The translations under genes and the position numbers were made by a program. This document shows positions 13,301 through 21,246 of a DNA stretch of 39,282 nucleotides, one piece after another. Position 1 is the first letter of the stretch; every line of letters starts with the position of its first letter. The notes under the pieces are model-generated. The model did not search any database, was not told where the DNA came from, and worked only from the letters and a program-made list of their open reading frames with translations. Origin of the DNA: Beroe ovata (Eukaryota > Ctenophora > Nuda > Beroida > Beroidae); NCBI GenBank assembly GCA_946803715.1, contig CAMPET010000344.1, positions 20,286 through 59,567 of the forward strand, in the 5' to 3' direction.

Positions 13301-16300
13301 TAGCACCGACATTCTGTCCCATTCACCATGGAAATATCACCTTTGTAGAGGAAACAGGGGATGATGAGATAGAATATCCTGAGCAAGCACCAGAGCATTA
13401 TGAGGGCGATGATGGGTATGTGGTACCCCAGCAATGTGGACAATGTACTGAGGAGGTAACTGGATATGAGGATGATCAATATGGGGACGCTATCCATGGA
13501 ACAGCTGAATCCCATGAGATTGTGTCAGAGTCTGCTTCTGATGCCAAGAAGATTGAGATTGAGTATTATACTCAACCCAGTGGAGGAGAAATGTTCCCAG
13601 ATGTCGATACCAAGGACCCTGTTGTACCTGAGTCTGTTGAAGAGGTTGATGGAGGAGATGGAATGGTTGATAGGGAGGATACAGTGTTGGCAGGAGATGT
13701 CATTACTAGAGGAGAGGGAGTTGGAGAGGTAGAGCAGATGGGAGAGAACCTAGAGTCTGACCGAGAAGAAGAGACTGTCCCATTCACTTTAGAGGAGGAT
13801 GGTGATGGCATGGCTGGGAATGAGGTGCCCGATGCAGAGGGCTGGAGAGACGGTCATGAGGAAGGAGAGCATGGTGATCACGATGGAGAGAAACACATAT
13901 ACGTAGCAGACCTTGGCTCTGACTACGATGTCACTGACCAAATCGAATCCATGAATGATGTAGAACTGGCAATCTCTGAAGGTTCTCTATTTTCTTCTTT
14001 AGGTACTAGCTTAGCACTCACGTAAATATCTGCATCCTAGCAAGTCATAAAACTTTATCGAATTCATACAGCAATATCTTGCATCTGTTCGGATTTTAGC
14101 AAAACCATTGAACTCCAATGCTTATACGATTTATGATTCAAATACGTCACTTGCTAGTATTCAGTCATTTATTTGGGACATCCCTTTTTGAAGCAGCAAA
14201 TTTCATAGAATCTTTCTACATAATATGTCGATTGCTGGGCGTCATGAAAAATACTTTCTCTTAAATATGTCTGCTGTTCTTCAAAAGTTGCCTTGACTTT
14301 TAGAATCGATTCCCGGTGTGTTGTTTTCATTCTTCCAATGTTTCTCATGAAGTTATTCTTCAGGTGAAGATGAAGGGGCTCCAGTGATCACAGAAAATAT
14401 GGTTCAGAGAATGGAAGACTATATGAAGGCCAAAACTGAACTTGAAGACACAATTGACGAATTCCAAAAGATATTGGGAAGTAACGATGAAGATGGCAGT
14501 GATGATGGTTCAGTTGGTGAAAATGATTCTGAAACTGTTACTGGCGATATACCAGACTCTGTTTCCATGCGAATGGAGGAGTTTGAGTCTGCCAAGAAAG
14601 TACTGGAGACATGTCTATCAGATTTAAAATCATCTGGTGATCAGAAACCAGCCGGAATTTCCCCTCAAAAGGAGGATGAAGTTGGACCTTACCCAGCTGC
14701 CCCCAGTGCAGATGCTTCAGCTAGCGAATGCCCTCTAGAGGAACTACTCCCGGCCCCGATTCTTGTTGATGACATGATCCAGACTCTGCCTCCAGTCCCG
14801 GCTATCCAAGTCGAAACAGTTGAACCCGTGAGGAGCTCAGTTCCTCCTACCATATCTGAACCTGAGGTGTTTCTACCTGTGGAATCTGCGCCAATAGCTA
14901 AAGTGCAAGAATCTGCTGACACCCCTGAATCTCCAGCTGCTACATCTCCAGCTGCTAGATCAACAGCTCCTGCTGTAATACCCACTCAGACACCCCCTGC
15001 CACAACAACTCCTGCCTCTGTTGTGGAAATACCATCAGTTGAAGTAGAGGTTGAAGCTGCATCTCAGGCTGAAAGTGAGGATTCTGTCAAGACAGGCGAA
15101 TTTGCTCCGTCTTGCTCGTCATTCTCTGAGAAGGTAGAGCGATTAGAGGCACTCATTGGTCGCCAGCGATCTATTGAACTAGCCAAAAAAGCAGAGGAAG
15201 AGAAGCTTGCAGCTGCAGCTGCTGTGAAAGCGCTCGAAAATGAGGATCCTGGAGATAAAAAAGTTGCTGAACCTCTGAAAGGAGGAAGCGCTCAAATACC
15301 TGAACATATGCAAGCATCGGTTGTGGACTTACCGTGTACAGCAGTGGATGAAGACATGATCCCAGAAGTTGAAGTTGATAACATCGTCAATGTGAAAGCT
15401 GTTGCATCTGTATTTGATAAGCCAACTCCTGATGTTTCTAAAGGTGCAGCTATTGAAGACATCCCTCCTCCACTTCCAGTTAATGATTTCTTGTCCCAAG
15501 ACCCTGCTAAGCCAGTACCAGGTAAACTTGAAAAACAGAAGATGTTCTTCGAGCCTGTCATGGCTGCTGATGAAACAAGAAAGCAACCCAAGAAATGGAT
15601 TTGTGATGAACCAGCAGTGAAGGAGGCAGGCAAAGCTGCCTTGCAGTCGAAATCAAAAATTATGGACGATGTGGTCAAACCAGCAACCATTGAAACCTTT
15701 ACTCCTAAATCTGCATGGAGTGATACAGTTCTCGACCAAGCTATGAAACCTGCCAAAGTGTCTGATCCAAAAGCCAATGAAACTGCAAAGCAACCTCCAG
15801 TATCTGCCAAGATCGATGACAAGTCTGTCAAGAAAGAAGCTGGCAAGCCTATTATCGATAAGTCTGCTAAATTGGATGAAACAAGAATGAAGGGAGTTGC
15901 TAAACAACTCACAAAACCTGCTGATTTGAATGATGCGGTGAAGGATAAAGCAATGAAAGAGCATCCAGTGTCTGATGAAATGGATGAGCCAACTATGAAA
16001 CCTTGCAAGCCTCACAAGATCAGTGACGCAAGGTTGGAAGAACCCTCCTCTACAGAAGTCCTTTCTCCTGGAGATAAAGCGATGGACGATGATGCTGTTG
16101 ATCTCGAGGTTATTGAGGAAGAGTACCCAGGTTTAGAAGAGGACCCTAGGTCAGATGGGGAAGCTATCCACCCCTTCTCTGATGGGGAAGAGGTTGTTAT
16201 GAAACCGGAACGGGCTCCCCTACCAAACAACAATGCTCTGAACATGGCTCCTAGGAGATATTCATTCGAGCCTGAGTTGGAACTTGAGAAACCTCGTGAC

Positions 16301-19300
16301 TACGTTGATGAGCTGAAAACACAGCTTCCAAAACGAACGCATAATAGCAGTGGTCACACATCTGACTCCGACAGATCCACAGCTTCGGAAAAAGGTCAGC
16401 ATCCAGCAATAGAACGCAATTCTGGCTTGGCACGACCAAAATGCTGATAGAGCAACATTTCGATTCCCACCATGCCTTTATTACTGCCAATTTATCTTGC
16501 TCAAGCTGATACCTGATCCTGCCTACATAGATTATTTGTTACAGGACATGCATTCTTGTTTGCATGTTCATTCATATTATATACGACCACTGGTCCACTG
16601 AATGAGACCAGTGAATGGCATGGCATGTTTGAGCATCTGTACTATAACAGCACCTGAAAGCACTGATTCTCTATCACAAAGCATTGTGGGAAGGCCAGCA
16701 CTGCAGGGTTTTGAATGTCATATTTCCCCAAACTATATCGCGGTGACGTGTGGCTAATTTACCAAGGTGTGTCAGATACGTCGTCTGGATACCACGAGGA
16801 TTACGAGACTAGTGACGGGGACGAACTGGGAAGTACCTACACCAAGGTCCCTGACGTCATTATGGAACAGGACCCTAACACTAGGTCTGTTCATAGTTTT
16901 AGTGAGGAGAGGGTGTTGGTCTATCGTTTTCACTCTAAGTCACTACTGTATCTCTCATCCTAAAAACACAATTCTCAGATCGATTCTGAAAGGATCTGTA
17001 AAAGAAGCTGAGAAGCCAACTCTTACCTCATCTGCTACATACACCAGACAGCGCACAGTTTCCGGTATAGTAGGATTTATGATTTTCATTTCGATCTACT
17101 TTCCATTCTATCATGCTAAATACAAATCATTCCCTACTTTTGAATGCTCATGATATTACTTTACCTTCATCGCTATCAGATGAGGAGGTGTTTGAGGAGC
17201 AGAGATCTAAAGGATTGAACCTCCCATCCGAGGGTATTGTAAGGGAAGCTGTCTTTACCAAAGCTATTGAGAACGCTATCAACCCTCTCGCATATGGAGT
17301 GAATATTCCTGGTATGGACGAGCTGCAAACAGGTTTGTTCTGAATGAAAACGAATGATATGAATGTCCTTTCGATTAATTGGAACACAATAAAATGAATT
17401 GAGGTTGTTTTAGAGTTATTTCACTTTATGGCATCCCTTTCATTTGTAGCATCCATCGTTCTACCGTCTAAGAAAGCGATAAGGAAAGCAAGTGACCCAG
17501 ACTATGATTATTCTGACCGGAGGACCAATCTAGAGAAAGTTATCGGTAGGTATATCCCACCCTAATAATGTTTGGGGTGTTTGATTTGATATCACAATAC
17601 GCATTCCCCTTTCTCTCCCGCTATTATGATTATCATGACACATGATCATTGATTATTACACATGATGATTATGACACATGATTATGACACACGTAATGAT
17701 GATTATCATGATGTTCAGACAAGCCCCACACCGAGAGGACTGATATGGAGTGGGATGAGCAGGATGTGAAGAGAACTCAGGATAAGAGTGAGTTCTGATC
17801 ATCACTTCCTTCTTAATTAATCATACTCACTAATTAATCCTCACTAATTAATCACTGCACAATGTGCACATGATGCCTCTATTAACGGGTCTAAACACAC
17901 TGTCACTCCCCATGTTGTTTTGTTGTCGTTTAGCTATGAGACCGTTTCAGCTGACACGCTGACTAGAGATGAGAAGGTGCACAAATGGTCCGGTACCCTC
18001 CGGTCGTCCCAGAGTTAGTACTGATCATCAGTGTGAACATGTGTAATTGTAAGTTGTAATGCTGTGCATGTGCAATGTTTGGTGCATGCGCTCGTCGAGA
18101 GATGTGCATGTGCCATGATCAGAAACCGACTGGAGCCAAATCAGATTGGAGACTTCATATTGATTACCATGATTATTTGTTCGTTTTGAGTATTTATGAT
18201 TCCAAACACGCTTCTGAGTGTCGATAATTCTCATGCACCCAGTTGATATGCATGAATGATCCCAGTACATGACTAATTCATTATTGTGATGACTGTTGAT
18301 GATACAACGCACTATGATGAGTGACTCTAAAAAGGTGGCACTTTCTTTAATTATTACATGTCCAGTAGTGCTGAAGGACCACATGTAAACTGCTTCACCC
18401 TCTACAACTATTCCAATTATCATACAATCAAGTGGAAATCAGAAGTGTCTGGATATTTCATCAATCATGCTTGCTAACTTCACAAAATTATACTGTACTC
18501 CATAATGTTACTGTGTTCTGGGGGGTTATTCTCGTTTCTGTGGAAAACTGTCTGTGTGATGCAGCTCCTTATTGCTCCTATCTTCGCAGAAAAGAAGAAG
18601 CCGTTTAGGACGAAGAAAATTACTGAGGATGATATCCTGAGTGCTATCACTCAGACAGCAAATGCGTCACGCACAGTGTGCCCTGTCCATGCTGCTGCTG
18701 CCGCCGCAGCAGGTAACATAATGTAAAGACACCACTACACAACTGACACCACTACAAAACACTACTTTGTCAACAAAATACTTAAACGAAACAAAACAGA
18801 TAAGTATACGTGTTGACAGTGGACACCACTGCTTGTGAACACCACTTATCCACACTGACACCACTTATCCACACTGGCACCACTTATCCACACTGACACC
18901 ACTTATACACGTTGACACCACTGTACCTTTTCCCTGCTGACACTGCCAACATCACTTCTTAGTGGTTCACTTTATAATTTCTTGCCCCTAGATTCACGAA
19001 TTTTCATCTCCCTGCTCCTAAATTTTCTCAATGCTACTGATCAGTGATAATTTTCTGATTCCGTTTTCAAATTCTACCGTTTAGAAATCGACACTGCTAT
19101 GCTGCAAATTTGGAGCAAGTTCTCTTTGCAGCCTGTGTGCTGTAAAACAGTTGTTTTCAGGGTGTGGCTGATACCACTATTATCACTCTCATGTCTAGAC
19201 GTCATCTGGTGTTCAGAATAAGAGTGTGCAGAACTGTTGCACTGCAAACAGTTCCTCAGAATATAGGCCCCACCCCCAACGATAATCACACATCAACTCT

Positions 19301-20275
19301 ACATCTGTCTGCTACAACATCCTGACACATGTATTATCATCAGGTGGCCCAAGTCCCAAGAAACGTGCACCCGCCACTAAGCGTCCCACCACGGCTCCAG
19401 TGACCAGGACCGGTACGCGCCCTGGTGCTCGCCCTGGCACCATGCCAACATCGGCCAGGACAGCTACTCAACCTGCCAGGACCCCGCCCAAATCTGCACT
19501 GAAACAATCTACCCCCGCCAGAGCAGCTACCGGTAAGTCTGTGTCACAGTGTGAGACCCGGATATGTACGTGTGTGTGTGTGATCGGATATCGATCCTGA
19601 CGTGGGAGTTCTTGTTACAGCAGTGGGAAACAGGACAGCCCCTGCAAAATTGGGTTCTCGAAAGGGGAGTGTCCCACTCATCAAGAAATCGTCCCCGGTG
19701 CCCCAGGGTTCGAAGGGGGTCCCGGTTAAACCGGCTTCTCATGTGTCGACCCGTGAGTATGTGACTGTTTTGCGAACTGTGGTGACACTCACAGTGTCTC
19801 ATCCGTGATAATGTGTCACGGTACTCATGAAGTGGCATTATAGTGCTCATTTACTCTGTTTAATGAATGACCTATTCATTTTCATGTCTTACTTTTAGCT
19901 CTTATGTTTTGTCAAATAACACCTTCTGGTTTGAAACCTTCGGTCTAAGAATATCCTGTCCTGAATCAATTGACACGTTTCCACCCACTCAGCTCAAGAG
20001 ATAATGACTCCTACCATGAGCGCTACATCTGGCCCCATCACATCTCCAGCTAACAAGACTAACATCAAGGTCACAAAGAGCACTCCTATACGGAGGGGAG
20101 GGTCGCTCCGAGGTGAGTGCAATCACTCTTCCAGACACTGAATCTGTGAATTGACGGCGATGAGTTGTAAACTATGTTTTCTATTTCAGAAGGGCAACGC
20201 GCACCCCTCAAGCAGACAAATAGTTTACCTCGGGATAAGATAAGGTCGGGTCCCTCTTGCAGGGATTTACCTTGA
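4604..20275 (+). CDS. Giant GAS2-like protein (CH + GAR domains, long disordered tail)
   Basis: Coding exons: 4604-4670, 6498-6683, 6846-6937, 7066-7187, 7276-7420, 7904-8080 or 8130-8267 (alternatives), 8800-9192, 9468-9542, 9895-10021, 10137-10226 (optional), 10319-11176, 11292-11360, 11473-11685, 11782-11874, 12472-12702, 13205-14002, 14364-16394, 16767-16901, 16993-17064, 17180-17332, 17450-17545, 17719-17787, 17951-18013, 18590-18712, 19344-19532, 19621-19752, 19993-20112, 20190-20275. With the first alternative exon this gives 2,334 codons plus a TGA stop. GAS2 family proteins link actin (CH domain) to microtubules (GAR domain) in the cytoplasm; known vertebrate members are about 300-900 residues, so this one is unusually long. 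The CH domain spans roughly residues 86-240 and the GAR about 395-461. Least certain: the donor of the 10137 exon, the acceptor at 12472, the donor near 13981/14002, the 16901/16993 junction and the acceptor at 17951. Confidence 0.85.
4671..6497 (+). other. GAS2-like intron 1 (long)
   Basis: A 1.8 kb AT-rich intron bounded by GTAAGT and TTCTGCAG. Short plus-strand frames at 5188-5397 and 5552-5740 lack recognisable motifs and look like chance. I see no repeat array or RNA gene in it. Confidence 0.7.
7904..8080 (+). CDS. GAS2-like alternative CH exon, version A
   Basis: A 59-codon exon, phase 0 at both ends, between CCACCCACAG and GTATAT. It encodes the end of the CH domain ([20 protein letters not shown] then KLEMELEEE), followed by an EP dipeptide run coded by GAACCC hexamers and a KGVSFLDEQ end. 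It directly completes the preceding exon, which ends RKNDRQ, as expected for the last CH helix. It is a paralogue of the exon at 8130-8267: 25 of the first 31 residues are identical and the ends also match (KGVSFLDEQ against KGASTLDEK). Most likely one of a mutually exclusive pair. Confidence 0.8.
8130..8267 (+). CDS. GAS2-like alternative CH exon, version B
   Basis: A 46-codon exon, phase 0 at both ends, between CACTTCCTCAG and GTACCG. It encodes [20 protein letters not shown] then [20 protein letters not shown]. Compared with version A, Arg-Ser is Lys-Phe in the helix and the EP run is replaced by a short proline stretch. Only 49 nt (8081-8129) separate it from version A, probably too short for the spliceosome to remove when it pairs A's donor with B's acceptor. 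That would favour use of one exon or the other. Both being kept open and conserved argues against a dead duplicate. Confidence 0.8.
8268..8799 (+). other. GAS2-like intron after alternative exons
   Basis: A 532-nt intron. It contains pyrimidine-rich stretches (for example TTTTGTTTCCTCTTCTTATT near 8456) that could take part in choosing between the two CH exons. I cannot point to a convincing docking or selector pair by eye. The open frame that begins at 8704 inside the intron is an upstream extension of the next exon. Confidence 0.5.
8800..9192 (+). CDS. GAS2-like linker exon with two CPxHxH motifs
   Basis: Begins after TTTTACTCCGAG, phase 0 at both ends, 131 codons, ending at TCA followed by GTAAGA. 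It has a Ser/Thr-rich middle and two short cysteine-histidine motifs, CPVHGHL at the start and CPRHDHV about 60 residues later. The second half is strongly basic ([11 protein letters not shown], then [13 protein letters not shown]), a composition common in microtubule-binding linkers. It lies between the CH and GAR domains. The acceptor was chosen as the only AG after the TGA at 8695 that gives phase 0. The exon may be optional, because skipping it keeps the frame. Confidence 0.65.
9468..10021 (+). CDS. GAS2-like exons 8-9: GAR (GAS2) domain
   Basis: Two exons, 9468-9542 and 9895-10021. The first encodes [10 protein letters not shown] and ends [10 protein letters not shown]; the second begins [20 protein letters not shown], then [19 protein letters not shown]. 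This is the full GAS2-related (GAR) microtubule-binding fold: the EGRY-VG strand, the MVRVGGGW signature and the final DPCR. The clustered cysteines CCC correspond to the zinc-ligand region of the family (CxC in relatives). The exon ends in phase 1, and every later junction keeps that phase. Confidence 0.9.
10137..10263 (+). CDS. GAS2-like optional exon with alternative stop
   Basis: Entered at TCTGTTCTAG in phase 1, it reads [17 protein letters not shown] through [17 protein letters not shown] and then AKL and a TGA at 10261-10263. Two phase-1 donors precede the stop: GTGGGT at 10227 (90-nt exon) and GTGATG at 10248 (111-nt exon). Either restores the frame into the exon at 10319. The flanking exons also join in frame if this one is skipped. 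Three outcomes are therefore possible: skip, include, or terminate to give a short CH-GAR protein of about 500 residues, closer in size to known GAS2 proteins. Which is used cannot be told from DNA. Confidence 0.55.
10319..11176 (+). CDS. GAS2-like polyQ and Ser/Pro/Arg-rich exon
   Basis: An 858-nt phase 1-1 exon from TCTCCCAG to the GTGAGT donor. It starts [10 protein letters not shown], then a run of 15-16 glutamines coded almost purely by CAA, then a long basic Ser/Thr/Pro region with repeated [15 protein letters not shown] and RTPS motifs typical of microtubule-lattice-binding tails and proline-directed kinase sites. It includes one CPAH motif (10594-10605). No folded domain is expected. 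The minus-strand frame opposite it is a shadow of this composition. Confidence 0.8.
11292..12702 (+). CDS. GAS2-like tail exons 12-15 (acidic modules)
   Basis: Four phase 1-1 exons: 11292-11360 ([20 protein letters not shown]), 11473-11685 (a Glu-rich segment starting [20 protein letters not shown] and ending [11 protein letters not shown]), 11782-11874 ([20 protein letters not shown]) and 12472-12702 (Asp/Ser/Thr/Tyr-rich, with [20 protein letters not shown]). The 11782 acceptor is a tandem CAGCAG, so it can shift by one alanine. The last acceptor (ATCACCAG) is the only phase-1 choice I found, but the frame is open back to an earlier TATCTGTAG at 12351, so a longer exon in another phase is possible. 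No known domain is recognised. Confidence 0.65.
11875..12471 (+). other. GAS2-like intron with short GT run
   Basis: A 597-nt intron holding a (GT)n tract at about 12334-12350. The hydrophobic plus-strand frame at 12086-12304 is AT-driven and has no matching phase at its ends. Confidence 0.55.
12703..13204 (+). other. GAS2-like intron
   Basis: A 502-nt AT-rich intron with a short GT run near 12808-12822. Two TTGATATCA-type palindromes near 12945-12975 (GGTTGATATCATCAAG, then CTGATATCAACC) form a small inverted pair. No coding signal. Confidence 0.5.
13205..14002 (+). CDS. GAS2-like acidic exon 16
   Basis: Enters at TTTCATCAG in phase 1. It encodes about 260 strongly acidic residues rich in Glu, Asp and Gly (for example [20 protein letters not shown]), with a CPIH motif at 13315-13326 and Val-rich spacers. 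Two phase-1 donors are possible at the end, GTTCTC at 13982 and GTACTA at 14003, differing by 7 codons; the second has the better consensus. Function is unknown. Neighbouring exons are also acidic, in contrast to the basic exon at 10319. Confidence 0.7.
14003..14363 (+). other. GAS2-like intron
   Basis: A 361-nt AT-rich intron ending TTATTCTTCAG. Nothing else recognised. Confidence 0.6.
14364..16394 (+). CDS. GAS2-like large exon 17 (coiled coil, degenerate KP repeats)
   Basis: A 2,031-nt phase 1-1 exon, about 677 residues. It starts with two related helical segments, [19 protein letters not shown] (about 14411-14467) and [19 protein letters not shown] (about 14570-14627), an internal duplication with heptad-like spacing. 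A Pro/Val/Ala/Thr/Glu-rich region follows, then a likely coiled coil around [20 protein letters not shown] with [15 protein letters not shown]. The second half has loosely repeated segments of about 20 residues carrying a KP pair and acidic spacing ([33 protein letters not shown]). It ends [11 protein letters not shown] before GTCAGC; the frame stays open only 50 nt further. No enzyme motif. Confidence 0.75.
16395..16766 (+). other. GAS2-like intron
   Basis: A 372-nt intron ending ATTTACCAAG, a weaker acceptor than its neighbours. No repeats or coding signal noted. Confidence 0.5.
16767..18013 (+). CDS. GAS2-like tail exons 18-23
   Basis: Small phase 1-1 exons: 16767-16901 ([20 protein letters not shown]), 16993-17064 ([20 protein letters not shown]), 17180-17332 (a mixed-charge segment with [19 protein letters not shown], the only part resembling an ordered helix), 17450-17545 ([19 protein letters not shown]), 17719-17787 ([18 protein letters not shown]) and 17951-18013 ([19 protein letters not shown]). 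The donor at 16901 (GTGAGG) and acceptor at 16992 (TGAAAG) are chosen for phase; a better-looking acceptor ATTCTCAG at 16978 gives phase 2 and would need a 40-nt intron. Likewise the acceptor at 17950 is preferred over GTTTAG at 17937 on phase. Confidence 0.6.
18014..18589 (+). other. GAS2-like intron
   Basis: A 576-nt intron. A 131-codon minus-strand frame (18028-18423) crosses it without recognisable motifs and is taken as chance. Confidence 0.55.
18590..20275 (+). CDS. GAS2-like tail exons 24-28 (basic, Ser/Pro/Arg-rich C-terminus)
   Basis: Exons 18590-18712, 19344-19532, 19621-19752, 19993-20112 and 20190-20275, all phase 1 at their junctions. The first carries [20 protein letters not shown], then a CPVH motif and an alanine run. 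The next are strongly basic and rich in Thr, Pro and Arg ([60 protein letters not shown]). The last ends [16 protein letters not shown] and TGA. Such basic Ser/Pro-rich tails in GAS2-like proteins bind microtubules and plus-end proteins (known for the family); no exact SxIP motif was seen here. The 19621 acceptor is a tandem ACAGCAG. Confidence 0.75.
18713..19343 (+). other. GAS2-like intron with GACACCACT repeats
   Basis: A 631-nt intron dominated in its first third by GACACCACT-type repeats (separate entry). The rest is unremarkable AT-rich sequence ending ATTATCATCAG. Confidence 0.6.
18830..18925 (+). repeat. 19-bp minisatellite, CACTTATCCACACTGACAC unit
   Basis: Four consecutive near-identical 19-nt units from about 18843 to 18921. 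They are preceded by looser copies of GACACCACT at 18727-18755 and about 18818. The GACACCACT core is shared with the 104-bp array at 24797 and its inverted relatives, suggesting a common origin. Confidence 0.85.
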
Positions 20276-20476
20276 CGTGGAAAATCATACATTGGTGAAG
20301 CAGTGCTTCACGGAGCTGAGGATCGGACGATGATGTCTTCGCCAAATTGCATGGACAAGAATTAGATACGCGATTCATCAGATTTTTACTCTAAGATACC
20401 AGACTTTGATATGAAAACGGTGAATAAGCCGAACTTCTATCAGCTAAATATAAAATTCAATTAGATTTAGATGTTT

Positions 20477-20482
20477 ATTAAA
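20477..20482 (+). terminator. Possible ATTAAA poly(A) signal of the GAS2-like gene
   Basis: ATTAAA, the commonest variant of AATAAA, lies 200 nt after the stop. AT-rich context makes chance occurrence likely, so this is a weak call. Confidence 0.25.
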
Positions 20483-21179
20483 TGTAGAGTTTTAGCTAGG
20501 CAGCGGAAAAGTTATAATGATAATGAAGATTCCAAATAGCGTAGTGCTGAACTTATTGAAATCATTCAGACGCCATCAAAATCAAAATGCTGTAGTATAA
20601 AGTAAGCTGAAGTCCACAGGAACTTGCCGTGGAAACATGACATCGAAGTGCAAACTGCAAACACTGTAAGTGTAGGTCGGATATTTTTTGATGAAGATGA
20701 TTAAGACTATATTGAAGTTGATAATGATTTCTATGTTGTATGTGGCCAATGCGTTTCGATTTTGGTGTTTGTTCCATGTTTACATTAAGGACTGCAACTG
20801 TTTTAATTTAATTTGCAAATCTTTGCCAAAAGGATTCTGGCCAGCAAATCTTCATTATCAAAGTTCACCCTCGTCCATGATAATATCATGCTATTCAGAA
20901 TAATAGTATTCTCTCATGATGATGAAGTTTATCAATGATAATATCATGGATCATTTACAGTTACACTTACATCATTTATATATTTGCAATACCCAGATCC
21001 TGGTTTTCAATTTCATTTTGTCAATATCATGATGCGGGATGCAGTCATGTTACATGACATCTGTCCAGGTCCTCTGTTGTGTGAAGCATGAAATAATTGC
21101 CGGATGTTATCTGTCCACTGTTAGTGTTTCTTGCGCGCGGCGCGCGCGCCTTCATCGCATCGAAACTTGTCAGAATTTA

Positions 21180-21246
21180 TATCTGACCTCTGTTTCTCGC
21201 GCGGGGCGCGCGCGAGAAACAGAGCTAGAGGTCAGAATGTCAGATA
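21180..21246. repeat. CpG-rich hairpin
   Basis: Perfect 16-bp arms CTCTGTTTCTCGCGCG (21188-21203) and its complement (21209-21224) flank a 5-nt loop. An outer pair TATCTGAC / GTCAGATA (21180-21187 / 21239-21246) extends the foldback with a bulge. Other GCGCGC patches occur at 21135-21150, 21364-21370 and 21445-21459. It could be a small foldback element or a structured RNA. Confidence 0.8.

Noticed and set aside
15292-16008. 238-codon minus-strand frame
   Set aside because: Shadow of the large GAS2-like exon, whose plus-strand frame has consistent splice phase and composition.
18028-18423. 131-codon minus-strand frame in a GAS2-like intron
   Set aside because: No motif, no plausible start context, and flanked by coding exons on the other strand.
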